DNA from: Cucumis sativus
Taxonomy: Eukaryota > Streptophyta > Magnoliopsida > Cucurbitales > Cucurbitaceae
DNA: 64,000 nucleotides
NCBI RefSeq assembly: GCF_000004075.3
Contig: NC_026657.2
Span: 32,660,732 to 32,724,731, forward strand
Direction: 5' to 3'
The stretch's first letter is position 1; the number at the start of each line of letters is the position of its first letter. The position numbers and the translations under genes were made by a program. The notes under the pieces were generated by a model. The model was not told the origin of the DNA and did no database searches. It saw only the letters and a list, made by a program, of their open reading frames with translations. Shown here one piece after another: positions 26,223 to 39,707 of the stretch.

Positions 26223-29200
26223 TTCTCTTGGTCTACTGTAGAAATACAAGATGTAGTCATATACATGATAAATGTATTGTTGGGAGCTCCACTGTCTTCA
26301 TTATGTTCATAGCCTATTCCCTATCTCGTTGATCCTCCGCAAGGTTGGAGGTCAACTTCAGGAGGTTATGAGAGTTTTCATTTGAATTAGTAAGGTTTCA
26401 CTTTCAGTTAGGAGCTTGAACGTACAACTTACGAGTATGTCTCAAAACATCACTAATGAGAATAGGAGGAGTGGTTGCTTATAAGGATATTTTTGGGAGT
26501 GAATCTAGAATAGCTGTTTTAAGCCAATTTCTTTTTTCCTATAAAAAGTAGGTAGTTTAAGCCAAATTGATTCATTTATAATTACCTTTGTAGAGAGTGT
26601 TTAATACTAGAGTAATTTAATTTTTGGTTCAACATTTTAAAAGGTGGTTTTTGTATGGTTAAAAGTGTTTCTGAGTGGTTAATGTTTGTTTTTATATGTG
26701 GTTTTAGAATCAGGGTTACCAAAGAGGACATTACATATGGAAATAAGAAAATTGGAGAGGTATTGATGGAAATTTAAGACAAAAAGAGTTGCAGATAAAT
26801 AATAAACATTTTAGGAAGAAACAAGTTAGAGATGGAGAGGAACAACAACTTTTAGGAAGGGAAAGGAAATTAAACGGTGATAAAAAATTTAGAGAGGTAA
26901 GTTTCTTTTTGAAGAAAATAAGTTAGAGAAGGTAAAAATTTAGGTAGAGAAGAAAGTGAAAAGAGAGAAGTACAAATTATGTTCAGTTTCAAGCTTCTCC
27001 ATGTTTGATCTGAGATGATTTTGTTTCTCCTACTTAGTCATTTTCTTTTCTTCATATTCGTTATGGTATTAGATATGAAGCTAAAGCTCCTGTACTGAAC
27101 ACATACGCTGCGTCTTCGTTTTCAGTAATTACCCTACTCGTGCTTACATCATAACTTTCGGCACGTTTGGCCCACAAAGCAGAAGTTCTTTGTTTGGCCC
27201 CAGGAGTTCTTAAATTTATCGTGGGCCAACTAAAAAACATCAAATGACTTGTTTACTCGTGAGCTCACAATGAAACAACTGTTCAGATTTCACAACTTCA
27301 CTTCTTGCCCAAACGTTCCCTTATGTAATCAAATAGGTCTTACAACTCCTAACAACCAAGCTCACACACTCTAGACTTGACTCTCCCTCTTTAACCTCAC
27401 TTCCCATGATAAACGTTAATAACTTTCTTGATATCGATTTTACTTGTTTCTCTTGTCATTTTCTTTATATATGTTTGTATACTAGCATTACTTTATACTT
27501 TTAATTCTTCCATCATTCGTCTCTCCTCATTGATATGTAACTGATTTTTCATTTAGTCTCTTGTTCAGTTATCTTCCCAAGTTTGAATCAACTTCAACCA
27601 GTTATACATTTGCACAAGAATATTGTTTGAACATTTTCTAAAGGCCTTTCATTTCATCTATGAGTCTCTGTGTCCTACTCATTAAACTTTTGTCAAAAAA
27701 TTATGTGGTGCAACAGATTACATTTCTATGGAGGCAGGGGAGAAGCAGCAATGCATCTACAAAATGCTTGCTGTTTTCATCAGAAGCAGTGAAAAATGAC
27801 TTAAGAAAGATTGTGTTGTACATTAGATAACCACAGGTGTAGAGGTTTATTGAAATGTTGTTGATGATGAAGAAGCACATGATCAAAAGCTTTATTATTA
27901 TGTGGTGGATGAGGAATTTTCTGTTCCTAAAGTGTTGGTTGCTTTGCGTTTTCATGTATCTAAGGTGCTTTGAATAAAGCTCAAATTTCACATGCCAAAA
28001 TTAGTTTTCTTGAGACATTGATTCATTTGTTCTGCATTTTTCTTCTTCTTTTCTTTACATCTTTTTCTTGTTATCTAAATATGTTTGGTTCTATAAGAAA
28101 CCTTTGATGTAAGGAAAGAAAATTGGTTGATTGTTTAACTTGTTGGTCTTCTTTGCTAATCTTTCTCTCATAGCATGTCAAGAAAATCTCTTTATATCTT
28201 TTTGCTAAATGGTATTTTAGGAGAGGAAAATTCATCTAAAGTACTTTTGGAGGATTTCCCCCCTTTCATTTTGGAAAAATGGGACTAGAAATAATAAATT
28301 AATTCTTTTTTCTATACCAACAAGAAATATATATATATATAATAAATAAATAACTTAAAATTGGAAATACCAATTTGTAATATTTGCTGATAATAATTTT
28401 TAGTTCTAAAAATCATTACTCAACTTCTAAAAAAAACTTTTTAAAATAGTTATAGAATAATGGCGAAAAATGATGAGATTATTGAAAATATTCATTAATA
28501 TAGTATAATAATGTTCATGCTTATCAATATTTATCACTAATACATCATGATATTTTGTTATATTTATAAATATTTTAGCTTGTTTTACTATATTCGAAAA
28601 CAATTCAATATTATATTTAAATTTCAATATTTGTTGTTTAATTGTCACGATGGTATGTATATTTGTATTGAACTATAAATTTAAATTTTATAGATGAATA
28701 ATTTGATATGTAATTATTTTCCTATGTTAACGAAAATAAGAAACTTGTATAATTCCTCTTTAAATATAAAATTGTTCATGAGAAATTAATCATATAACAT
28801 ATACTAAAAAATGTAACCATGTAATTAAAATTTCCGTAGTAGTTTATAAAATTGTTAAACTATGCCGGAGTTGACATATTATAAGCAAACTCAATATAAA
28901 GTTTGATATGACTTTCACAAATTGTTAAACTATGTTAAAATTCTGATTTTATTTTTACGATTAGTAAAGTGAAAATTTAAACATTTAATCTTGAAAAAGA
29001 AGGAATATATGCTAACTATGCCCACTTTTTATTGTTCTAAATTTGATTTGACTTAGTTTTATCTACCCAACTTGGGAAATGAATATATTGTTAACTTAGT
29101 TTGGACTGTTCTTTTTACAAATATAGAGAGTAAATTAAGAAAAATTAAAGACTAAAATAGGAATGCTTACAAAATTAAGGAAAAGTCACAGTTGAACTAA

Positions 29201-29890
29201 AGAAAAAACCAAATGTTAAGGATAAATGTTTAAACTGTATTAGAAAAATTACTATAAATTAATTATTGTAAAGGATAAAATTTGTCAAAGTATTAGTCTA
29301 ATATAGTAAATTTTATATTCGATTAACCATAGAATTGATATTTTGTTCGTGATAAATTTAAAATTTTAGAATATTTTGATTGATTTTGTCATATTTACAA
29401 AATTAGATAGGGTTAATTACAAAATTTAGCAGAAAAAATTGTAGGTTTAATTTAAACTTAACATAACATGAGTGAGGAAGGAAGATAACTAAATGAATAT
29501 AAAAGATGTATAGAATTGATTATAAAAAATCTCAACTTAAAAATTAGATGAGATTTAGGGGTAAAAGTGAAAATTTCCAAAAATGATTGAACAATGTATT
29601 ATTGTATGATTACTATGAGAGGCAATGAGTTGCAGTTGGGATGAAGAAATGGAAAAGGAAAACTTTCCTTATCTTCCATGAACACTCAATTCCAAACGAG
29701 GAGCTCTTACTCCAAGTTGATCCTAAGTGGGGTCACAGTTTTTCGCCATTACCAATGTGGAAATGGACGTGGCTTTGAAGCAAGAGCGAAAAAATAAAAG
29801 GTGAATATTTGGATAGGATTTTTGACAACCATCATTGTCATCAATGATCAACAACAAACATTCATCATTTTTATCGTCGTTTCTTTAAGC
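26223..29890. other. Intergenic, no gene recognised
   Basis: The first part may be 3' UTR of the acyltransferase gene. The rest has only short non-conserved reading frames. The stretch 26700-26990 is purine-rich, 28320-28345 is a TA microsatellite, and 28350-29550 is strongly AT-rich. No transposon ends were recognised. Confidence 0.5.
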
Positions 29891-30733
29891 AAAAGTTGGG
29901 GTAAAACAAATGCCAAAACCTCTGTCCACTGATACACAAACCCTTCTTTCTTCCTACGAATTACAGTCGCGTCTTGTGTTTTACAAGGTCAATGGATGGA
30001 GTTGGGGACGTAATGGAGCGGGACCCATTGAAGCAAATCTTGAATCGAGTGATGGGCTCTACTTTTACTCAACACCCAGATGGTTTTTTCCCTCTCTCTC
30101 TCGAAATTTTTACGTGAAAGCAAGGAAAACAGGATAGTCTCTCGCTTGGGGTGTTCTTTGCGCTTTATAAGGAGCTTCACGGAGAAATTCCAGGACTACT
30201 CCAACTCGGGCTTGCGAGTTTGAACTCATCGTGTGACTTGAATTTCATCTACTTTTGATAAATTCCAGTAGGTTCATGGATCAACACAATTTTCTTCTGT
30301 TTCTTGTTGACTATAAGTTTGATCTTGTTGAGAATCTAGTTTTCTTGTAAATTGGGTTTTACGTTTTTCCTAAAATGATTCTTATCTGATTTCATTTTTA
30401 TCAAATGTCATTAGTTAATCGCTTGATTGTTGTTGTGATGTTGGCTGCTACATGTCTATTGTTCTGGTTTGTTAGCGTTTTCTTTTTACCAAATTAGATG
30501 TTATAATTTATCAGTTTTTGCACCATGTGGTTACTGTCATTACTATTGCTCCTACTACATTGTTGTTATGGCAACGTGTTTGTATAACTATGGATGGAGT
30601 ACCAAACTGTTTATTTTGTTGTTCCTGTATTGATTTTGTCCCTTTTTTTAACCCTTCACTGTTTAATTGTTCTGTATATTAGGGGTTTTCATTTACCTTT
30701 TTGGGTTTGATATCGTTGGATGCAGTGATTGTA
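29891..30733 (+). other. Probable promoter and 5' leader of the arabinofuranosidase gene
   Basis: A good splice acceptor (GGATGCAG, ending at 30725) lies 8 nt before the start codon, so the 5' UTR is split by an intron whose donor I could not place. The first exon probably lies near 30070-30250, where a CT-rich tract and a TATAAGG (about 30167) occur. A 75-codon frame at 29910-30137 shows no family similarity and is not called as a gene. Confidence 0.4.
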
Positions 30734-33700
30734 ATGGGCTCTCGTAAAGTTTCATACTATCTTCTTCTGCTATGCTTTGGTATTGTGGTTGTATCTGTTA
30801 GTACATTCTTTGCCATTGGAGATGACACTGTCCAGCCCGTTCGACTCAATGTCAATGCTTCAGATGCAACACGGCAGATTCCTGAAACACTTTTTGGAAT
30901 TTTTTTTGAGGTTGGTTTTGTAAAATGTGTGTGTGTGTTTTTTTTTTCTTTTTCAATGTTTCTTTCAGTTGCATTTTCTTTTTCTGAATGTCAACTTCTT
31001 TCTTCTGAAGTTAGTTCAATATGATTCACGATTGTCTTTCATGTTTGTACACGCCTTTTATCGAGAATCCAAAGCTTGTCTTCAAAATTACCTGTATATG
31101 CTTATGTATCAACTTGCCTGTGAGCAATAGTTATTCAGATGCAAAAAGTTTTGAATGTGTTGAAAGGTCATGTATCGTTGAAATTATAAAATATTTCTAG
31201 CTTACTATGGGAAATAATATTTCTAGCTCAATGTTAATAGCTTCTTAGTTAACCATCATGGTTTGACCTAGTAGTAAAAAGGGAGACATAGTCTCAATAA
31301 CAAACTAAGTGTTCATGGACCATGGTGGCCACCTATGACCTACCCAAGAATTAACTTCTTATGAGTTTCCTTGACACCCAAGTGTTGTAGGGTCAGACAA
31401 GTGTCCCGCGTAAGCGGGCTCGGACACTCACGGATATAAAAAAAAAAACAGCTTCTTAGTTTAGTTAATCAGAAATTTCTCTTTTGTAGCTTACAGTAGT
31501 TATTTTACTAATTACTGTTTTCAAAATTTTGTATATGAGGTCAATACTATTTTGTTGGAGCATTTGATAATCCCAACGAAGTGACGTGGAAATAAGATTA
31601 AGAATTTGCGTTTACATTCCTGTTCTTTGATGTCATGTTATCGTTCTGTGAGCTTTCTAATGCTGTCTTTAATGTATAGTGACATCAATGGTTGTAAGGA
31701 CAAGCTTTGTTGGGTGCACACATACTAAGTTATTTTTTCACTAAGCTACTTTGCAGCATTTTACAATTTGGAGCTTGTTCTTGGGATATTGAGGACTGTT
31801 TTATTAATTTGATTTTTGAGAAAAATATCAAGGCCTTTGTTTTGCCCACTTTCCGATGTAATTTTTGGATATAATTCTTTCATTTTATTCAATGAATAGT
31901 CTTGTTATTGTCAAAAAGAAAAGCAGGATGAGCTTCTTTTCATGTTTTCTTTTACAGGAAATTAATCATGCAGGGGCTGGTGGAATTTGGGCAGAACTTG
32001 TGAGCAACAGAGGTCAGCTCTGATAATCCAATCCTATTTTTCTTTGTTTATGAAAATAGCTTAAAGAAGATGATAGGTGATGAATTCATACATTGAAATC
32101 CCATTTGTATATGTTATGGTTCTGATGAATGAAGGGCTTGTAGTGTTTCTCGAGATCTTACATATGTAGTTCGTTTCAACAGAAATTTGTTTACTAAATG
32201 AGCCAATTCATTCATTCATTTTCTGTTTTGGAAGCACCTCATGTTTACTTAGGTGCAACCATGGAGGTTGTATTTGTGTTTTCAATTAAAATAAAAGCAA
32301 AAACATGCTGATGATATAATCTTCACGATCCTTTTATCCACAGGATTTGAAGCTGGGGGTCCAAATACTCCATCAAATATTAGTCCTTGGTCAATCATAG
32401 GAGATGAGTCAACTATAAGTGTATCAACAGATCGTTCATCCTGCTTTGATCGGAATAAGGTGGCTCTTCGTATGGATGTTCTGTGTGACAATGGAGGTAC
32501 CAACAGCTGTCCAACTGGAGGAGTTGGTATCTACAACCCTGGATTCTGGGGCATGGTATATCCCCTGAGGAGGAATCTCTTAGCCACACTTCTATTCTGT
32601 GGAATTTTCTGGACCCTTTCATCTTAATAGGGAGGTCCCCCTTCTAAACTCTAAAATTTTAGATTTGGTTTCCTGATTTTTTTTTCATTATTTTTCTCTC
32701 TTCAGAATATTGAACAAGGGAAGGCATACAAAGTGACTCTTTTTGTTCGATCCCTTGGAAAAATTGATTTGTCCGTTTCACTCACAGATTCAAGTGGGCT
32801 GAAAAAGTTGGCAACAACATCCATAATGTGAGCTTATCTGAAAGTTTCAAAAGCATTCTTTGGTGGAATGGAAAATCAATGTAAATTACTTGTGTTTGTA
32901 GATCTGGTGACGTGTCAAACTGGACAAAGATGGAGGTTTTATTGAATGCCACAGAAACTAATCACAATTCACGTCTTCAGTTGACAACGTTGAAAAAAGG
33001 TGTAATATGGTTTGACCAAGTCTCCGCCATGCCTGTAGAAACATATAAGGTATATGATAGCCGTTAGCTAAATATGTAATGTGTTCGCAACGAGTAAATA
33101 CAAATGTATGGTAACTTAGAATTAAAATTTTTAGTTAAATAGTAGACGTCAGCAATTATTTTACTGTTTTCAGACTATGATATTTATTCTTGTTTTCTAT
33201 TTAAAAAGTTGGGAATTTAGAACTACAATGTTCAAGTTGATGGGACTTCATGATTTTGAGGTTTTGGGTCGGCATTCTGCTTATGGTGCTAGGCAATGCA
33301 TAAATATTTGTATCTTTTGAAGATGAGATGAGCATGACTACGCTACTACCCCATTGTATAACTCATGCAAATCATTCTGCATGATTCAAAATGGTTCATA
33401 TGCTTACAAAAGATTTAAAATGGTTCACGTGCATTACTCTTCTATTATGTTAGCTGAGTGGCTATACTTTCTTGTTAAGCATAAATCATGTATTTCACTT
33501 TCCATACTGTTGTAACCATTGTCATTATGCAGGGTCATGGTTTCCGAAATGATCTAGTCCAAATGATGGCTGATTTGGAACCACGATTTATTAGATTTCC
33601 AGGTAATTGTTTATTTCATTAGTTCTCTCCTGATAAGTTGGGAGAGAAGTAGTGTACAAATAAGTATATTCTGGCTTGGGAAGAGGGTATCTTATCTTTC

Positions 33701-36700
33701 CTCTCTTTCGTAATTTCTTCTTGTTAATAAGAATTTGAATCACATCCAACGCATCCTCTTAGATATCCATGGAATCTCCTTTAATTTAGTCTAAAGAAAG
33801 GAGGAAAAACTTGGCCACAGAGCTTAACTTAATCTGCTGCTGCAGCTCCCGTTCATGTATTGCTCCGGCACCTACAGATTGGTAACTTATGCCCAAACCT
33901 CCACCTCATTTTTAGTCTGGAGTTCCGTGAAAAATTGACGAATATTTCCTCCACTTGTTCATACTCCACCTAGAAAATTTTATTTTTGCTGTTTTCTAAA
34001 GTTTTGAGCTACTTATGTACGTAAAAAAAAGTTTTGAGCTACTGTGGTAGTGAATTTATGGAGAACAGAAATAGGTGAACATGCTGGACCGAACAGTTGG
34101 ATTGAGTTCAGCTCTTCTCTGAAAATTACTATCTTCCACTTTCGAAGTCTCATTTTAACTTCTCTAATAATTGAATCCAGAGAAGTACAATCTTAATAGT
34201 GTATCCAAACAGAAGACCAATGACCAGGTTATAGAATTTTTTGGTATCTGAGAAATATTCCATCACCCACTACCCCCTCTTTCTTTTGAACTTCATATGG
34301 TTCATTAACTACGAGAACCACATCAAGCTTCAGTGAATAATGCCCCTTGATTAAAAGAGAAGGTATGTGACCAGAGAAATTTTACTCTGTTGACCTGGGC
34401 CTTTGCGACAATGTTATTGTGGGGTTACACTTTCCAGTTCCTTAATCCAAAAAGGTCACTCTTTATGATTGAGTGTTGCAAATTCAGAGAAGGACGCAAA
34501 TCACAGAAAATAGCATTGAATCCTTTACTTGATTGATTCTGAATTTTCTGAAATTACCCATAACTAGTCTGCTTTTATAACTTTAATATTCTTTGAAAAG
34601 CAATCCGGTGTGGCCTAATAATAAGGTTAATTAAAGTAATTCCTTGATTGATCCTCTTTTACTGTCCTTTATAATTTTGGGTTTTAATTAGCTCTCTAAT
34701 AACCCATAAATAGGGGGCCCTTTCATATTTTTCACCACCTTTCATTCTAATAAAAAATTTAGAGTTTGACACTGGGAGATTTCTCCTTAGTTACTCATAT
34801 GCTACACCAGAATTGAAACTTGGGGTCTTTTACGGAAAAAAAAGAAGAATTGAAACTTGGAGAATTTCCCGTTCAAGAATAGCTTGGTACTCTCATCCTC
34901 CTCAATAGTTGCTAGAGCTAAATACATTTTTGTGGGATATACTAATTTTTTTATATTTTGCTCAAATCTTATCTGGCTGTTGTTACTGTTTGAATTATAA
35001 GAATTTGTGGTACAAATTTCTGATTTAGTCTTTATGTAAGATCCATTATTCTTTCTGGTTTGAGTGTTGGACTTGTTTTATTGTGCACTTTAGAGAGCAT
35101 GCATCAATCATGATCATTCACGCATGTTTATAAACACATCGATACTTGCCTGGATTAAACAGCGATTCTTTATGATGTTCTCAAAATTTGTGGTAACTGA
35201 TAGGCAATCCTCTTTTTCTTAATTATATAAATGTAGGTGGATGCTTTGTTGAAGGTGAATGGTTAAGAAATGCATTTCGTTGGAAAGAAACCATTGGACC
35301 ATGGGAACAGAGACCTGGACACTTTGGTGATGTTTGGATGTACTGGACTGATGATGGACTTGGCTATTTTGAATTTCTCCAAGTGAGTGTCGTACTTACT
35401 TTTCTTGGAGTGAGAATTTTATAATTTTTTGGATCTTAACACACTCAACAAGGGATCCTGTGAATATACTTTTCTTTAAGACAAAAAAAACACTAGGATA
35501 TAGCACAGTATGAAAGATTAGTGCAACAAAAGGCAATCGCCGTAAGATATCTTCCAATAAATACAAAATAAGGAAACAGGGAGAAAACAAGAAAAATTGG
35601 AAAATGAATGACAGCAAAAATCCATAGGATTTATGCTATTCCAATAGAGGGAGATGGTTGTTTTAATGATTGATGGGAATCATCTAATGTTGCCTTTTAA
35701 TTTTACCTCATAATTGATATTATACTTCAAAATTGTGGATAAAACGTCTATTATTTTCATTTTATTATAGATACTCCTCTTCTAGATTGGTTGTATATTT
35801 AATTATTTCTCATGCTTACCTTTGCAGCTGGCAGAAGATCTTGGTGCTGCGCCAGTTTGGGTGTTCAATAATGGTAATCCATGATGTTTATCTTGCTTTC
35901 ATTCTGTCTCTTTTTATTTATTTATTTTCTTCTGCTCATCATCTAATTGAATTTTCTTAGGAATCAGCCACCAAGATCAGGTAGATACATCCGATATCTC
36001 ACCATTTGTACAGGTATGCTTACAATCATTTTATTTTCTGCTGAACTATGACCCCCCACTTTAACGATTTTAGGACCTGGGGTTCTACTCCGTGAGGGAG
36101 TAGTCTTGTGTTTAAACCATTGCTAAAAAAAATTGAAAAACCATAATTTCACGGTGCACATTGAAGATCTACAATGGGCATGAAAGTCTGAAGAGAAGGA
36201 ACTAAATAAAAAATAGCCCAACAGGAGTTGGGCCAAACCACGAAAACAACACCAAACGCTTTACAGCCAAAAGAAAGGCTTCAAGTGTTAAGAACAAAAA
36301 ACAAGCTATAATTACAACAACCCATTTACTCCAACAACCGAAGGGAAGTATTGAATCTAGCTGTGGACCAGATGGTAACATTTTGGTTGAGCAATGCCTT
36401 ACAGGTGTAAGGGACCTTAACTTATAACTATTGTAAATTTGTAAGAGTGTTCCCCTGTATAGATGAAAGAAGAATTAATTGTAGATATTGAGATCAAGAC
36501 GCAATAATTGCAATTTTCAACCATTAGGGATCTTGAAAAGGGGTCCAGATAAACATATTAGTAAGCTCATCAATGGTTAGTGATTGATCTTGTGTTTTCC
36601 CCTACTTCTAAAATGGAATGGAGCATTCTCTGGGATTGATGTCAGGCTAATAATTTGATTGGATTGTTGATTACTTTTGCCAAAAAAATATGCTGTGTGT

Positions 36701-39700
36701 GATTTTTATTGTATTCCATGTAGATAAATTTTCAATATTAACATTATTGGCAGCGTCTATCATGCCAAATCTTTAAATCTGAGCCATACTAACAAAAGCC
36801 TAATATTATTGTTTTTCAAGTCGTATTCATCTAACCCCAATGTAACGATTTCAGGAAGCCCTTGACAGTATTGAGTTTGCAAGAGGAGATTCTAGTTCTA
36901 CTTGGGGCTCCATCCGGGCTTCAATGGGACATCCAGAACCTTTTGACTTAAAGTACATTGCCCTGGGGAATGAGGACTGTGGCAAAAAGAACTACAGAGG
37001 TTTCTCAATCTTTTAAGAAGATTTTTTCTGTTATTTTCTTCATGTTTTCTATATGGTTCTGAACTTCTAGCATTATTTAACTAAGCAGAGTATAGAGCAA
37101 AATTGTCAGTGCATAGACCTTTATTGGTTAACGGGCTTGATTCAGATTATTTAGTGGAAAAACTTTTGTAAAATTCAGTCACATTTTGAGTTAATCTGTT
37201 CTTTTAGCAAATATGTAGAACATTTTACCTTTCTTTCTGTCGTAATAATTTAAACAAGAAAAAGAATTGAACCCTTGTTGACTATGCTTATATTCTTGGG
37301 GGTGGGGACTATGATAGGGATTAAGTGATGTTTATTCAAAGGTTTTACATTTTCTCCACTCTTTCTCTATATATATTTTTAAAAAACTTTTATTTTGGCA
37401 GGAAATTATATCAAGATCTACAATGCTATAAAACGTGTCTATCCTGACATAGAAATTATTTCTAACTGTGATGGGTCTTCCGTGAAGTTGGATCACCCAG
37501 CTGATTACTATGACTTTCATGTAAGTTTTCTTAAGCATCACCTTTTTTTTTTCTTCAAATGGAACAATGAATATTTTTTATGATTTCAGATTGTTTGAAT
37601 AAGATTTATTATTATTATCTATCTATTTTTGCCGCACTACATTTAAAAATTAATTTCATACTAATTTGTCTTTTGATTAGATATATACCTCCGCCAACCA
37701 AATGTTTTCAATGGCTCATAAGTTTGATAAAACATCCCGTAGTGGTCCCAAGGTATTGTTCATACCTCTCTACTTCCTCCACTCTATTCCTCTCTTTCTT
37801 TTGTCTCTAAATATAAAATCAAATACAAACCAACTTCTGCGGTAACTTGCAGGCTTTTGTGAGCGAGTATGCTGTGACAGGATCAGATGCTGGCACAGGC
37901 AGTCTCCTCGCGGCCATCGCTGAAGCTGCATTTCTCATTGGCCTAGAGAAGAACAGGTTTTTAATATTGAAAACAATCATAACGTTGAGAATTTTTTGCT
38001 AATTTGATGGATTTTGTGTAATTTCTATATTATCGAATAATTCAGTGTACACAATGATCTTTTATATAGGGAATATATAGACCTCAAAGAAACCACTAAA
38101 GGAAAATTCATAAATCGAAAGTATAAAAAAGGGAAAATACTAATGGAAAATACTAATAATCCATAAACCCTAATTTTCCTTTAAACTGATGATATTCTTA
38201 TGTTGAGTATAATGGTGTCAATCGTAGGGTTTAAAAGTCTTTTGCCTTGTAAGTATAATCCATTTGGTACATCAGAACAAAAGATTGTTAAGTAAAATGT
38301 TTATTAGTTATTTACTTTGAAGTTTTCAATGTCATCTGCTTCATTGGGATGGGGGACAACAATCATATCCTAGCAACCCATTCATAAGTAAATTGCAGTT
38401 TATGTATTTTTTGTCAGCCTCGAGAATTAATGCTTGGTCTGTAACTTGGGAATTTTTTAATCGTTATGTACATGTACCAAGTACCGTTACTGTTTGATTC
38501 TCACATAAGGAAATTCTGAGAATGGGAACTCTTGTTGGTTCCTACAATATTTTGCAAAAAGTGAATGGCTAAGTAAATAAAGGACAAAACATTGAGAACT
38601 GTTTGAGATTTGTTTCTTTTTCTCTAATTTTTTTTGCAGTGACATAGTTTCAATGGCAAGCTATGCACCACTTTTCGTGAATACTAATGACAGAAGGTAT
38701 CATTTTCTCTTGTTTTATCATCTCTGTCACGTACTAGAATGACTGATTGATACACTAAAATGTAAAACCTTCTTTCATAAAGGTGGAATCCAGATGCTAT
38801 TGTCTTCAACTCGTCGCACTTTTACGGAACGCCTAGCTATTGGGTGCAACGTTTCTTCACTGTGTCAAGTGGAGCAACTCTTCTTGATACGGCACTGGAT
38901 GCTAATTCTGCTTCTTCCCTAATCGCTTCTGCCATTATATGGAAAAATGCTGAAGATGACAATTACTATCTTAGAATAAAGGTACCTATTTATATTCATA
39001 TATGTTTTCACTTATTCATTGTCATTAAAAAAAGGATGAACTTCTCCTTGAATCTGGGGATATGTGTCTTGAGCATTACTTTATTCTGAACGTTTCATTT
39101 TCTGCATGTCCCTTTACCTTCATGGCACACTAAACATCAATCTTTTGCAGATTGTTAACTTTGGAAGCAAACAAGTGAGTCTCAAGATATCTGTAAATGG
39201 TTTGAATGCATACTCCATTCGGAAAACCGGGTCATCTCAGACTGTACTTACATCTGTTAATTTGATGGATGAAAATTCCTTGAATAACCCAAAGAAGGTA
39301 ACTCAAACACCCCCTTGATCTTGAAATTTATTTCTGGACATGTATAGAAGAAACAGTACTAAACTTGGCATTTTCATATTACACATTTTAGAAAGAAACA
39401 TAAAACGTTGCAAGAGACTTTTGGTTCCATGATAAGACACTAATTTACTCTAAAGTTTAAACTGGATGCATCCTATAACACCAAGATAGCTTTAACTACA
39501 TTCTTTAAGTGAAACTCGTGGCCTCATGCTTTAACCTCTGACTTTTTATGATGGCAGGTGTTTCCCGTCGAAGTTCCACTTAACTCTGCCGGCAAAAACA
39601 TGGACGCGGTAGCCCCCCCACATTCTGTAACTTCAATTGACTTGTTAATGGAATCTAGCAGTATTAGGATGCCTGGAAGCCATCATTCCTCAGCATCTGC

Positions 39701-39707
39701 TATCTGA
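30734..39707 (+). CDS. ASD1: GH51 alpha-L-arabinofuranosidase, secreted, ASD1-like
   Basis: It releases L-arabinose side chains from arabinoxylan and arabinan in the cell wall. The coding exons are 30734-30910, 31958-32012, 32344-32555, 32706-32827, 32902-33049, 33533-33602, 35237-35382, 35828-35873, 35961-36013, 36855-36999, 37402-37520, 37681-37752, 37853-37956, 38640-38696, 38783-38981, 39151-39297 and 39558-39707: 673 aa, near the usual length of about 675. A hydrophobic signal peptide covers residues 8-27. A carbohydrate-binding-like region (about 90-240) precedes the catalytic barrel. The candidate acid/base is E383 in ALGNEDCGK and the candidate nucleophile is E460 in AFVSEYAV, both intact. 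A C-terminal beta domain follows and ends HHSSASAI. An in-frame ATG at 30701 lies upstream of the splice acceptor, so 30734 is preferred. Intron 1 carries a SINE. Confidence 0.94.
31251..31449 (+). mobile_element. tRNA-derived SINE with intact target-site duplication
   Basis: The 199-bp element is flanked by a perfect 12-bp direct repeat, AGCTTCTTAGTT, at 31239-31250 and 31450-31461. The head has an A-box-like TTGACCTAGTAGTAA, and the tail ends in 12 A residues at 31438-31449 after CGGACACTCACGGATAT. A second, older copy lies at 18008-18225 on the other strand. It sits inside intron 1 of the arabinofuranosidase gene in the sense orientation. The copy's B-box is degraded (the AAGTGTTCATGGACCATGG region). 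Confidence 0.85.

Noticed and set aside
29910-30137. 75-codon frame upstream of the arabinofuranosidase gene
   Set aside because: No family resemblance and no conserved start context; it lies in the likely promoter and 5' leader and is probably a chance frame.
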